Of a DNA stretch of 64,000 nt, positions 48,012-57,810 are shown piece after piece (the first letter of the stretch is position 1; the number at the start of each line of letters is the position of its first letter). Made by a program: the position numbers and the translations under genes. The notes under the pieces are model-generated. The model did not search any database. It saw only the letters and a program-made list of their open reading frames with translations, and had not been told where the DNA came from. Source of the DNA: Thermoplasmata archaeon (GTDB lineage: Archaea; Thermoplasmatota; Thermoplasmata; Halarchaeoplasmatales; Halarchaeoplasmataceae). The stretch spans positions 62,001 through 126,000 of the forward strand of contig PWHR01000037.1 in the NCBI GenBank assembly GCA_003554965.1. Reading direction: 5' to 3'.

Positions 48012-49769
48012 ATGCGGATAGCTGTAGTACTAGATGATAAATGTCAGCCGGATCGGTGCAGTTACGAGTGCATAAATTACTGCCCTAAAGTGAGGACTGG
48101 AGACGAGACCATAGTAAAAACGGAAGACGGGATAAAGATATCTGAAGAACTCTGTGCTGGTTGCGGTATTTGTGTGGATAAATGTCCTTTCGATGCCATA
48201 AAGATAATCAACCTACCAGAGGAACTCGATACAGATCTAATACACCAATTCGGCGAGAACAGTTTTAGACTTTATAGGTTGCCTCTACCTGAAGATGGCC
48301 TTGTAACAGGTCTGTTGGGAGCGAACGGGATAGGTAAAACAACAGCGGTGAGGATCCTTTCTGGAGAGATCGTTCCAAACCTTGGCAGGTATGAGGAAGA
48401 CCCGTCCTGGGAGTTTGCAATAAAAGAGCATTCTGGTACTGCTTTGGGAGAATATTTTAAAGAATTATCGGAGAAAAAAGTGGATACAGCATTAAAACCT
48501 CAATACGTGGATAAGATACCGGCCCATTACTCAGGAAAAGTGGAGGACCTTCTTTCACAGGTCGGCGATGACTACGAAAAGTGGATCGAGATGTTGGAAA
48601 TTGAGGATATCCTTCAATCCAAGGTCACAAACCTTTCAGGGGGTGAACTTCAGAGGGTGGCTATAGCCGCTACGACAACTAAAGATGCCAATGTATATTT
48701 CTACGACGAACCTTCTTCCTATTTGGATATAAGGCAGCGTTTGAAGGTGGCCGAGGTGATAAGAGAAAAAAGTGAAGAGCACAGGGTCATTGTGATAGAG
48801 CATGATCTTGCTGTCTTAGATTTTCTCGCAGACAACGTTCACGTACTTTATGGATCTAAAGGGGCTTACGGTATAGTATCTCATCCTAAAGGTGTTAGAA
48901 AGGCCATAAACTCTTATCTAAACGGATTCTTGGAAGAAGAAAATGTTAGATTTAGAGATACGCAGATAACATTCGAAAAGAGATCTCCAAAATCTGAATG
49001 GCATTCAAAACCTATCGTGGAGTACGATGAGCTGGTGAAACAATGGGATGATTTCAGATTGGAAACAGAGAAGGGGGAGATACCTGAAGGAGAGGTGATC
49101 GGTATCGTGGGACCAAATGCAACTGGTAAGACAACCTTCGTTAAGATGCTCGCCGATACTATTGAACCGACTGAGGGAAAAATAAAAAAAGAGATCGACG
49201 TCAGTTATAAGCCGCAGTACATCAAACCGAATTTCGATGGAAGAGTGATCGATCTGTACAGAATCGAGATGAGCGAAAGCATGGATGACGGATTTTTCAA
49301 GTCAAACGTACTGAATCCTTTGAATGTTGAGAACCTCTACGAGAGAGAAGTATCCAATTTGAGTGGAGGGGAACTTCAGCGAGTCGTTATTGCCTTGTGT
49401 TTAGGGAGAAATGCAGACCTATATCTTATCGATGAACCGAGTGCTTATCTTGACGCTGGAAGGAGGATGACCGCTGCCAAAGTTATAAGAAGATTTATGG
49501 AAAAAAGCAAAAAAGGCGGGATGATCGTTGACCACGACGTTTATTTCATAGATTATGTTTCCGACATGATAATGAACTTTTCAGGAGTTCCTAGTAAAAA
49601 AGGAAAGGGGGAAGGCCCTTATCATATGAGAAAAGGCATGAACAATTTTCTTAGAGATGTGAATATAACTTTTAGAAGGGACGAAGAGACCAAAAGGCCG
49701 AGAGTCAATAAACTAGATTCTAGGCTTGATAAAAAACAAAAATCAGAAGGAGAGTACTATTACATCTAG
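48012..49769 (+). CDS. ABCE1/Rli1 ribosome recycling ATPase
   Basis: N-terminal Fe-S motifs CAGCGICVDKCPFDAI; two ABC domains, GANGIGKTT and GPNATGKTT, two LSGGELQRV. Confidence 0.96.
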   Translation: MRIAVVLDDKCQPDRCSYECINYCPKVRTGDETIVKTEDGIKISEELCAGCGICVDKCPFDAIKIINLPEELDTDLIHQFGENSFRLYRLPLPEDGLVTGLLGANGIGKTTAVRILSGEIVPNLGRYEEDPSWEFAIKEHSGTALGEYFKELSEKKVDTALKPQYVDKIPAHYSGKVEDLLSQVGDDYEKWIEMLEIEDILQSKVTNLSGGELQRVAIAATTTKDANVYFYDEPSSYLDIRQRLKVAEVIREKSEEHRVIVIEHDLAVLDFLADNVHVLYGSKGAYGIVSHPKGVRKAINSYLNGFLEEENVRFRDTQITFEKRSPKSEWHSKPIVEYDELVKQWDDFRLETEKGEIPEGEVIGIVGPNATGKTTFVKMLADTIEPTEGKIKKEIDVSYKPQYIKPNFDGRVIDLYRIEMSESMDDGFFKSNVLNPLNVENLYEREVSNLSGGELQRVVIALCLGRNADLYLIDEPSAYLDAGRRMTAAKVIRRFMEKSKKGGMIVDHDVYFIDYVSDMIMNFSGVPSKKGKGEGPYHMRKGMNNFLRDVNITFRRDEETKRPRVNKLDSRLDKKQKSEGEYYYI

Positions 49770-49778
49770 TTAGACAAA

Positions 49779-50798
49779 TTATGAGATTATGATTCCATCC
49801 ATAGCCATGGCTTCCTGTTCTTCTTTAGCGATAAAATCTACCAGGCCGTTTTTCCTTTCCTCTTCTGGAACTAAATTTTCTAAAAGTATCTGCCCATCAG
49901 GATATCCAAGCTGTTTCACCTTTATTTTGTTCTGTTTATTCAGGAAAAGAACAGATATCATAGCTGTGATAATGTCTTTTTTTCTCTCATCATGGATCAT
50001 GCTTAATGTTATCACGTTCTGCTCATAACAGCATATCCTATCCCAGATCAAAGATATATCTCTCTGAAGGTTCTCTTTATGTGACCTAGTATCGTATTCT
50101 TCTTTTTGTTCCTCTAGCTGTTTTTCTCTTTCCTTCTTTTTTTCCTTTCTGATCTTCTCCATTTTTTCTTTATATTTCGCTTCTTTTTTTGCATCTTCGA
50201 ATGCGTCTACCAACTGCATGAGAGAAACTGGCTTTTTTTCCTTTCTTCTTACGGCCTTGTTCAAGGGCGATTCACCTTCTTCTAAAACCTTTTCTTCGTA
50301 ATCTATGTCTTCTGGCTCTTCGTAAAAGTCCTGTTCGAAAACATCCCAATCGTTAAAGAACTCATCTTCTTCTTGTGCTTCCTCTTCCTCTTTTTCATCT
50401 TCGGCGGAATTCAGAACATATTCACACTGCATCTTTAGTATAGACCAGGCCATGTTCACCAATCGACCAGCAACGATGAAGTTTAAGTTCTCTTTTTTGC
50501 GTGCCTTTGAAAGGTACATCTCTGTGAAAGAAACGAGATCGATTTCCCAGGGATCCATCCTCTCTTCTATAACGAGTTTGAATATAGAGGCTATAGAATT
50601 TTCAAAAGGATCATTGGAGATGTCGTTATCTCCCTCTTTCAATTCATCTATCATCTCTATGTATTTATTGATACGTTCACCGTTCCTTTCCTCGTCGATG
50701 AGTGATTTGTGAAATGTGAGATGTTGGATAACTTCCTCAGTTGGATCATCCTCTGTCAACTCAAGAGGGATAGCAGACTCCTTTGTCTCCGAAACCAT
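49779..50798 (-). CDS. scpA: Segregation and condensation protein ScpA-like (kleisin)
   Basis: MDPWEIDLVSFTEMYLSKARKKENLNFIVAGRLVNMAWSILKMQCE; immediately follows smc. Confidence 0.85.
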   Translation of the reverse strand: MVSETKESAIPLELTEDDPTEEVIQHLTFHKSLIDEERNGERINKYIEMIDELKEGDNDISNDPFENSIASIFKLVIEERMDPWEIDLVSFTEMYLSKARKKENLNFIVAGRLVNMAWSILKMQCEYVLNSAEDEKEEEEAQEEDEFFNDWDVFEQDFYEEPEDIDYEEKVLEEGESPLNKAVRRKEKKPVSLMQLVDAFEDAKKEAKYKEKMEKIRKEKKKEREKQLEEQKEEYDTRSHKENLQRDISLIWDRICCYEQNVITLSMIHDERKKDIITAMISVLFLNKQNKIKVKQLGYPDGQILLENLVPEEERKNGLVDFIAKEEQEAMAMDGIIIS

Positions 50799-50799
50799 T

Positions 50800-53700
50800 T
50801 CACTCCACCTCCGTTTTCAATTTACTGACATCTGAAAACTCTGGTATGTCTTTCTCCTTCGCCTTCCCGATATTTACTTTCATTATCACATCAGAGATAC
50901 CGTCGTCATCTATAGTAACACCGATTATATGGTCAGATTTCTTCAAAGTGACTTTTCTGAGAGATATCTGAATGAACTGAGCAGTATTAGAGTTATGGCT
51001 CACCATCTCGGCGACGTTTTCCGCATTCACACCATCTAAGTTCTGGTCGATCTCATCCAAAAGATAGAACGGTGATGGGTCATACATCTGTATCGAGAAT
51101 ATGAATGCCATCGAAACGAGGCCTTTCTCTCCTCCTGAGAGGGCATCGACGAGATGGACCTTTTTTCCTGGCGGTCTAGCTTTTATTATGAGTCCACCTT
51201 CAAAAGGATCTTCACGGTTCTCTAATTCTAGGTGAGCTTCACCACCGCCTGAAAGCTCTTCATAAACTTTGCCAAAATTCTCATCTATACCATTGAAGAC
51301 CTGCTGAAGTCCGTCTTTTTTCTTCTCGTCTAACTCCTCTATGAGATTATTTAATTCTTCCTTCCTGTTCTCTAACTCAGTATATTCCTCTTGTAGTTCT
51401 TCTTTTCTTTCTTTCTTCCTTTTATAGTCTTCAAGTGCCCTCATGTTGACGGGTTGGAGTTCCTCCATCTTATTGTTACATCTTTTTATGGTATTTTTCA
51501 GTTCCTTTGTGGAAGGTAACTCTTCTTCTGAATAATCTTTATCGGTGTCTATATCTTCCTTCAAGTCCTCCAATTTTTCTCTCTCTGTACTTAGTTTTCT
51601 GTTCAAGGTCCTCAGGTATTCTTTTTTTGATTCGATTTCGGTCTCTGTTTGATCTATCTTATGCCTAAGTTCAACCCTTCTCTCTTTCTTTTCTTCAAGT
51701 TGACTTCTGATGTCCTCGAGCTCGTCATCTACTGCTTCCTCTTTAGCCTCGATACTTTCGAGTTCCTCGGTCTTTTCTTCGATAACTGATTCGGCCTTCT
51801 TGATGTCACTCTTTTTCTCCTCGATCTCCTTTTTGAGTTCCCCCCGTTGTTCTTTGATCTCATCTACCTTCTCCTCGATATTTTCTCTCTTATTTTCCTT
51901 TTTATCGATCTCAGAGTCCAATTTGTTCCATTTCTTGTTTAGTTCGACTTCCTTTTCTCTCAATTCCTTAAGTTCTCTAGATAACTCCTCTGGGCTGATC
52001 CTTCTTATCTCTTCCCTTATCTCCTCTTTTTCCGATTTCAAATTTTCTAACGTATCTTCTAGATGCTCGACAGATCTATCTAATTTTTCTTTCTCTTTTT
52101 CCAATTCTTCCTCTTTTTCTTTCTTTTTTTCTAACAGACCTATTTTGCTCTTTATCTTCTCTTCTAAGCGGCTTATCGCGGATTCAAGTTCAGACTGCTG
52201 CTGTTTTTTGCTTTTATTTTTGAGCTTCTGCATCTCATCCTGTATCTCTTGGATCCTGTTTTGAACATCCTTCAATTCTTTTTCAACTTTCTCCAAATTT
52301 TCCCGGCTATTTGTTAGATCCATACTGACCTTATCAAGCTTACCTCTATCGGGAGCACTGAATCCTATCATGTTCTTCTTCAAAGTGCCTCCAACCATGG
52401 CACCACTCTTCTGTATCTTTTCACCGTCTAGGGTAACCATCCTTACCCCTCCCATATGATCTCTTGCAGAATCTATGTCCTCCATCACCACAGTATCGTG
52501 GAAAACGTACCAAAAAACGTTTTCATATTTTTCATCATAATCCACCAGTTCTATGGCAAAATCTACGGCCTTATCGTCTTTCACCGCTCTGAGGGCTTTT
52601 CCCCGTGGCCTCCCTGTGCGCATTTTGTTTAGGGGAAGAAAAGTTGCTCTACCAGCGTCGTTCTGCTTCAGATATTTTATAGATTTAGAAGCGACAGAAT
52701 CATTTTCAACGACAATAGACTGCATCCGTCCTCCCGCTGCTACTTTTAGTGCGGTTTCATAGTCCTTCTGAACATCGGCTAATTCCGCTATAGTGCCGTG
52801 AATACCTTCTAGTTCGCCTTTGTCTCTAGCTTCCAAGATGGTAGAGACTGCTCTATTGTATCCCCTTTTAACTGATTTAGCCGCTTTTTCCTGAGCTTTC
52901 AACTGCTCATATTTCCTCTTCAATCGACTCACTCTGTCTTCAAGATCTGTTTTGTCCTTTCTCAAGCCATTTTCCTTCCGCTTTTTTTCATGGAACTCCT
53001 CTTTAAGATCTGTCAATCTTTCCTCATACTCTTCATTCTTTTCGCTCAAGTCCTCTAATTCCATTTTCTTCTCTCTTTGTTCGAATTCTAAGTCCTCTTT
53101 ATCCTCTTCTATCTCAGCTATCTCTTCCATCGTCCTCTCGATCTTGTTCTTTGCTGTTTCTAAGGATATCTTTTTATCTGATAGTTTCTCATTTTTCTCC
53201 TCGATCTTCTTGTTTAGACTGACTGCTTTTTTCTTCAATTCCTTTATGTTTTCATCTGACTCTGACTGCTCTTCTTCAATATTCTCGATCTTTTTTTCGA
53301 TTTCTTCCAACTCCCTCCCGGTCTCTTCTTTTTCAGATTTGATCTCCTTGATACTTTTTTTTATTTCGATCAATTCTTCCTTTTTCTCTTTCAGCAGGTC
53401 CTTGAGTCGATCTCTCTTTTCTTTATTGTCTTCTATCGTGTATTGAGCGTCTTCTTTTTTGTCATCGGCTCTTCCTATTTTCAATCTTAGGTTCTTTATT
53501 TTCTCCTGAAGTTCTTTACTTTTTTCACTACCTTTTTCCCCTAATTCCTTCTCCAGTTCATCTATATTTTCCTTGATCTCCTCTCTTTCTTTTTCGTACT
53601 CTTCCATCGTATTTTTCTTGTTCTCGATCTCCTTTTTGTTCTCCTCGATATCGTTATCAATCGAGGTGATATTGTTCTTGGTGTTCTGTAAAAGTTTCCA

Positions 53701-54477
53701 GGATTTCTTCTCTTTAGCCTCTGATTTTTTGTCTGACAGTTCTTGGTAGCGAAGGGCTTTCTTTCTGTCCTCTTCGAGTTCTTCTACTTGCGCACTAATT
53801 TCATCTAAAAGGATATTTATCCTCTCGAGGTCCTGTGAAACTTCCTCTTTCTTTTCTTCCGCCTCTGCTATCTCCTCGTCGTATTCACTGATCCCAGAGA
53901 TATCATCCAATATTTTCCTCCTTTCTGTAGGTCCCATCTCGACTATTTTGGAGATGTCGCCCTGCTGAACTATATTGTAACCGTCAGGGGAAATCCTAGC
54001 ATGTGCTAAAAGATCCTGAAATTCTTTCAAAGTCGATCTTCGTCCATTGACGAAGAAATAGGAGTTGTAGCCCTGCTGATTATCAGATCTTTTCACCTTC
54101 CTGGTGAAAGTCACTTTATCCTCGTCTATTGGTATGGTTCGATCTTCATTTTCAAATTCAAGACTCACTTTGCAGTACTCCGCTGCTTTTCCATTTTTCC
54201 CTCCATTGAAAATGAGGTCTGTCAGACGACCAGCTCTTATCTCCTTAGAGCTCTTCGGCCCTAAAACAAACAATATTGCATCGACGATGTTGGACTTTCC
54301 AGAGCCATTAGGTCCGGTTATATTAGTGTAACCCTTTTTAAAAGGGATTTCCATCTCTTTACCGAACGATTTAAAATTTTCCATCCTGATCTTTTCCAAA
54401 TACAAAGATATCTTCCTCCGACGATAAATTGGGGAGTCTAAATCCCATTGACAGGTTCGAGTGCATTTTGATCCCAT
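50800..54477 (-). CDS. smc: Chromosome segregation protein SMC (true start probably nearer 54400)
   Basis: MENFKSFGKEMEIPFKKGYTNITGPNGSGKSNIVDAILFVLG; hinge; coiled coils; LSGGEKGLVSMAFIFSIQMYDPSPFYLLDEIDQNLD. Confidence 0.95.
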   Translation of the reverse strand: MGSKCTRTCQWDLDSPIYRRRKISLYLEKIRMENFKSFGKEMEIPFKKGYTNITGPNGSGKSNIVDAILFVLGPKSSKEIRAGRLTDLIFNGGKNGKAAEYCKVSLEFENEDRTIPIDEDKVTFTRKVKRSDNQQGYNSYFFVNGRRSTLKEFQDLLAHARISPDGYNIVQQGDISKIVEMGPTERRKILDDISGISEYDEEIAEAEEKKEEVSQDLERINILLDEISAQVEELEEDRKKALRYQELSDKKSEAKEKKSWKLLQNTKNNITSIDNDIEENKKEIENKKNTMEEYEKEREEIKENIDELEKELGEKGSEKSKELQEKIKNLRLKIGRADDKKEDAQYTIEDNKEKRDRLKDLLKEKKEELIEIKKSIKEIKSEKEETGRELEEIEKKIENIEEEQSESDENIKELKKKAVSLNKKIEEKNEKLSDKKISLETAKNKIERTMEEIAEIEEDKEDLEFEQREKKMELEDLSEKNEEYEERLTDLKEEFHEKKRKENGLRKDKTDLEDRVSRLKRKYEQLKAQEKAAKSVKRGYNRAVSTILEARDKGELEGIHGTIAELADVQKDYETALKVAAGGRMQSIVVENDSVASKSIKYLKQNDAGRATFLPLNKMRTGRPRGKALRAVKDDKAVDFAIELVDYDEKYENVFWYVFHDTVVMEDIDSARDHMGGVRMVTLDGEKIQKSGAMVGGTLKKNMIGFSAPDRGKLDKVSMDLTNSRENLEKVEKELKDVQNRIQEIQDEMQKLKNKSKKQQQSELESAISRLEEKIKSKIGLLEKKKEKEEELEKEKEKLDRSVEHLEDTLENLKSEKEEIREEIRRISPEELSRELKELREKEVELNKKWNKLDSEIDKKENKRENIEEKVDEIKEQRGELKKEIEEKKSDIKKAESVIEEKTEELESIEAKEEAVDDELEDIRSQLEEKKERRVELRHKIDQTETEIESKKEYLRTLNRKLSTEREKLEDLKEDIDTDKDYSEEELPSTKELKNTIKRCNNKMEELQPVNMRALEDYKRKKERKEELQEEYTELENRKEELNNLIEELDEKKKDGLQQVFNGIDENFGKVYEELSGGGEAHLELENREDPFEGGLIIKARPPGKKVHLVDALSGGEKGLVSMAFIFSIQMYDPSPFYLLDEIDQNLDGVNAENVAEMVSHNSNTAQFIQISLRKVTLKKSDHIIGVTIDDDGISDVIMKVNIGKAKEKDIPEFSDVSKLKTEVE

Positions 54478-54592
54478 CCCAAACGGGATAATAGTCAGAC
54501 GATTGAACTGTATGCGTCCGACAAAATAGAGAATGAAGGTGATAGTATAAAAATATTTTGGTTATATATTTTGCCGTTCTCTGATATCTTAT

Positions 54593-54760
54593 TTACTGCA
54601 AGCTTTCGTTCTGGATGTCTTTAAAAAGTTCCAAAAGAGTCTGCGAATGCATACCGCCGTTCTCTAAAACAGAATCAAAGACGAAGAAAACGGTCATATA
54701 TTCGTCTGACCCTTCTATCTGGACAACATTCCCGTCGAAATCTGATGCATCCTGTAACAT
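54593..54760 (-). CDS. Small 55-aa acidic protein (not in ORF track)
   Basis: MLQDASDFDGNVVQIEGSDEYMTVFFVFDSVLENGGMHSQTLLELFKDIQNESLQ; aaggt upstream of ATG. Confidence 0.5.
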   Translation of the reverse strand: MLQDASDFDGNVVQIEGSDEYMTVFFVFDSVLENGGMHSQTLLELFKDIQNESLQ

Positions 54761-54788
54761 ATTTTTACCTTCTTTATATCTTTTAATC

Positions 54789-55352
54789 TTATTCAGCGAC
54801 CCAGACCTTGTATTTGCTATCGGGATTCTTCAGTTCATGGAGGATCCTGTCTTTGATCAGCTTTTTAGGCTTGTGTAAGAGTGGCACCCTTTCTGTTAAA
54901 TCCCCAAATGATTCGAACGCTCCTTCCTTTTCTCTTTCGTCCAATATGGCTCGCATCTTCTTACTGCCCAAGCCCGGTAAAAGCTCTAGCATATGATATC
55001 TTTTAGTGATCGGATGGGCTTCGTTGTAGAACTTTAAAAATCTATCCTCTTCTTCATCGATTATATCTTCAACTACGTAGGGCACTTCACTCTGAGCAGC
55101 ATGTGTCAATTCGTCCCATCCGATACGTCTCTTGACATGCTTTATTTTTTCTCTTTTATCGAGTTCTTTTCCGATGTAAAGTTTATCTCCTATATTGCAT
55201 GTCTTATCCTCTCTTGGGATTAGTTCAAAAAGCTTGAATTCGTCTTTTCCTAACGCTAGCACTAAGCTCTCGTGCTTGTAACTTTTAGAGTCGGGTCTTC
55301 CCTCGGCTAGATAATCTAGCACGTAGGCATAATCTTCCATATTCTCCCTCAT
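54789..55352 (-). CDS. DUF655 family nucleic acid-binding protein
   Basis: YAYVLDYLAEGRPDSKSYKHESLVLALGKDEFKLFELIPRED; HhH-like LLPGLGSKKMRAILDERE; follows rpoF. Confidence 0.9.
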   Translation of the reverse strand: MRENMEDYAYVLDYLAEGRPDSKSYKHESLVLALGKDEFKLFELIPREDKTCNIGDKLYIGKELDKREKIKHVKRRIGWDELTHAAQSEVPYVVEDIIDEEEDRFLKFYNEAHPITKRYHMLELLPGLGSKKMRAILDEREKEGAFESFGDLTERVPLLHKPKKLIKDRILHELKNPDSKYKVWVAE

Positions 55353-55678
55353 TTGTATTTTTTGACTATATTTATTATCTCTTCTGCATCTTCATTAGAT
55401 GGGGTGTATCTATCCTGCTGAAAAATAGCTCTAACTCCTCCTTCTTCTTCGGGTAAGATGTCTGCAGTTTTGTAGATCAGATCTTCACTCATGAAGTCAA
55501 AATTTTCTCTCAATTCCTCCATCAGTTCTTCGGTTTCTTCTACAGAAAGCTCTACAAACTTCTCAGCGTGGCTCAGAGCGAGGCTCTGCTCGTAGCTCAC
55601 CTCTCTTTTTTCCGCTTCTTCATTTAGTAGTTTTTTGACTTTAGCAAGTGAAACATACCTAGGTTCATCTTCTGACAT
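55349..55678 (-). CDS. rpoF: RNA polymerase subunit F (Rpb4-like)
   Basis: Position between L21e and DUF655; VSLAKVKKLLNEEAEKREVSYEQSLALSHAEKFVELS. Confidence 0.9.
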   Translation of the reverse strand: MSEDEPRYVSLAKVKKLLNEEAEKREVSYEQSLALSHAEKFVELSVEETEELMEELRENFDFMSEDLIYKTADILPEEEGGVRAIFQQDRYTPSNEDAEEIINIVKKYK

Positions 55679-55691
55679 GAAAACCCTCCTT

Positions 55692-55988
55692 TCAAGCCCT
55701 TTCTAGATGTTCGGACCTCGTTATCACTTTTTTCATCTTTCCGCCATCTTTTACATTTACAACGAAAGCACTGCCCTGTTTACCTTCTATCTCTCCGATC
55801 TTGCCATGGAACCTCCTATGAGGCTGGCCTTTATGGACACTTGGTTCTATCTTGATCTTCACTTTTTCCCCTTCCTCAAACTCCTGCAACGCTTTGTTTA
55901 CAGGGATGAGTCCCCTTTCGCTAGGACTTTTTCTTAATATCTTACGCGTTCCCTGTCTAGTTCCTTTTGACTTTTTCATCTTGATCAC
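55692..55988 (-). CDS. rpl21e: Ribosomal protein eL21
   Basis: SKGTRQGTRKILRKSPSERGLIPVNKALQEFEEGEKVKIKIEPSVHKGQPHRRFHGKIG. Confidence 0.96.
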   Translation of the reverse strand: MIKMKKSKGTRQGTRKILRKSPSERGLIPVNKALQEFEEGEKVKIKIEPSVHKGQPHRRFHGKIGEIEGKQGSAFVVNVKDGGKMKKVITRSEHLERA

Positions 55989-57219
55989 ATCCTTCAGGAT
56001 AGTGTATTTTTAACACATCTAGTTCCTTTACTTCACATCTTGTACTTAACTCATCAGATAGGTTAGGTTGTGTTCTACCATCATCGCCATGGATGAATTC
56101 TTTTATGTATGTGCCGGCTTCACTGGTGATCTTCAATATAGCTTCTTTGTTATCTAATGATAGCAATCCTATTTCTTTTATCCGGCGTTTCCTAACCTTA
56201 TCCGACCGCCTATGGCTGACCCTTGAAGGGGTCTTCTGCGATATATCTTTGCACCTCAATTCATCGAGGACCTTTTTAAACTTTGTCCTATCTACCGCCT
56301 CTTTCATTCCCATCTTCACTTTATAGGATTTATCGCTGCGCGCCTGCTTTATCTCTATAACTTTTTCTCTCTCAGTGACCCGAAGTGAACTTACTTTTAC
56401 TGCATCACTCTTGTTTATCTTCTCTTCTGATTTTTCTAAGTCTTTGTATCTTTTTTTCGGATTTTTAATCTCTAAAACGAAAGGTCTTCCATCCCCCAAC
56501 ATCTTTGCGTCTATATCTTCTCTCCCCATCCCATGGAGTGTAAAATCATCTCCTGAAAAGGCCTTGACAAGCGGGTCTCCAATAATCTCTTCTACACTTG
56601 TCTCGTACATCTTTCCAGTACCGTCACACTTTTCGCATCCTTTACCTCGACAGCGTTTACATGGCCACCTGGTTTGTGGTATATTCCTATCCAATTTTTT
56701 ATATCTCCCGTATATGAAAAGAGGTGATATCTCTATCTCTATCGAATCGAATCTAGTATCTATTATTGCTTTTATATCCGGTTTTTCCAGGTCTACTTCT
56801 TTATCTATCATCTCCTGGATTTTTTTCCCCACTTCTCGGTTTATTTCTGATTTTATCTGTTCGGCTGTGTTCAGATTAAGTTCCGTCCAAAGTTTTTCTT
56901 CCCTCTCTTCTATTTCAGGGTCGATCCTTGATCCAACTAAAAAGTCTTCAAATTCAAACTTATTCAATTCCTCTGAAACTAGTTCAGCGAATTTATTCAG
57001 CTCGTCAAAGAGATTTTCACATGTTTCACAAGTTCCAGCTTCTTCCGGCACATTCTCTCTTTTTTCTTCCGTGGTTTCCATCATCGCATGGACTATGCGC
57101 AGCGCTTTTCCTCTTTCCTCATTAGTCACTCCGTGACCCAGTTGTGCGAATAGACGGCCTAAACAGTGATCGCAGAGGTCCTTCTCTAGAGCTTTTTCGA
57201 CTTTCTTCAATACTTCCAT
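55957..57219 (-). CDS. pus10: tRNA pseudouridine synthase Pus10
   Basis: LCDHCLGRLFAQLGHGVTNEERGKALR, GREDIDAKMLGDGRPFVLEI, SHRRSDKVRKRRIKEI. Confidence 0.93.
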   Translation of the reverse strand: MEVLKKVEKALEKDLCDHCLGRLFAQLGHGVTNEERGKALRIVHAMMETTEEKRENVPEEAGTCETCENLFDELNKFAELVSEELNKFEFEDFLVGSRIDPEIEEREEKLWTELNLNTAEQIKSEINREVGKKIQEMIDKEVDLEKPDIKAIIDTRFDSIEIEISPLFIYGRYKKLDRNIPQTRWPCKRCRGKGCEKCDGTGKMYETSVEEIIGDPLVKAFSGDDFTLHGMGREDIDAKMLGDGRPFVLEIKNPKKRYKDLEKSEEKINKSDAVKVSSLRVTEREKVIEIKQARSDKSYKVKMGMKEAVDRTKFKKVLDELRCKDISQKTPSRVSHRRSDKVRKRRIKEIGLLSLDNKEAILKITSEAGTYIKEFIHGDDGRTQPNLSDELSTRCEVKELDVLKIHYPEGCDQDEKVKRN

Positions 57220-57284
57220 ATACGAATGGAAAAACCGAACCTATTTAGTATTGTTGAGTGAGTCAAGTTTTCTACATTTACTCA

Positions 57285-57725
57285 TCATACACTTCTTGCT
57301 AAACTATGGAGTCTTTCCTTAGTCAACAGTAGTGCAGTCACCACTACCGTTACGAACCCGGCTTCGACCGCGTAACCCTGATTGATGAACACACCTAATA
57401 AGAAAGTGATGAATAAAGCAACAGATGTGGTGATACCAATGGTGTGGATCTCGTATTTGAGATATGCAAGCATGATTGCGAACCCTCCAAAGATGATGAC
57501 CCCTACTTCAATCAGATGAAGATTCAATGATGAGGAGAGAAAAGAAAACAACACACCACTCAAAGACGTTAGAGGGAAGGTCCTAACCCCGGCTATGACT
57601 TTTGGTTTCTTTTTTTTATGCTCCCTTTCCAGCCCTATTAGACCACCCATACCTACCGCTAAAAGAACGTGGATGACGAAATCAAGGTTTATTATCGCTT
57701 CCATGGTAGTAATTGCACGTAGCAT
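57285..57725 (-). CDS. MgtC/SapB-type membrane protein
   Basis: LLAVGMGGLIGLEREHKKKKPKVIAGVRTFPLTSLSG. Confidence 0.8.
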   Translation of the reverse strand: MLRAITTMEAIINLDFVIHVLLAVGMGGLIGLEREHKKKKPKVIAGVRTFPLTSLSGVLFSFLSSSLNLHLIEVGVIIFGGFAIMLAYLKYEIHTIGITTSVALFITFLLGVFINQGYAVEAGFVTVVVTALLLTKERLHSLARSV

Positions 57726-57810
57726 CGGTTATTTTTTATTTTCGGACTTAAAGTCTAAGCAGCCGAAAAGGTGAAAAGTATTAAAAAGGAGTACCGTTTA
57801 GTTCCCACAG

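Noticed and set aside
51710-52264. 184-aa Ser-rich + strand ORF inside smc
   Set aside because: Antisense shadow of the Glu/Lys-rich SMC coiled coil; same applies to 52952..53446 and 45412..45885.
56375-57136. 253-aa + strand ORF opposite pus10
   Set aside because: Low-complexity Ser/Phe-rich antisense of a recognised Pus10 gene.
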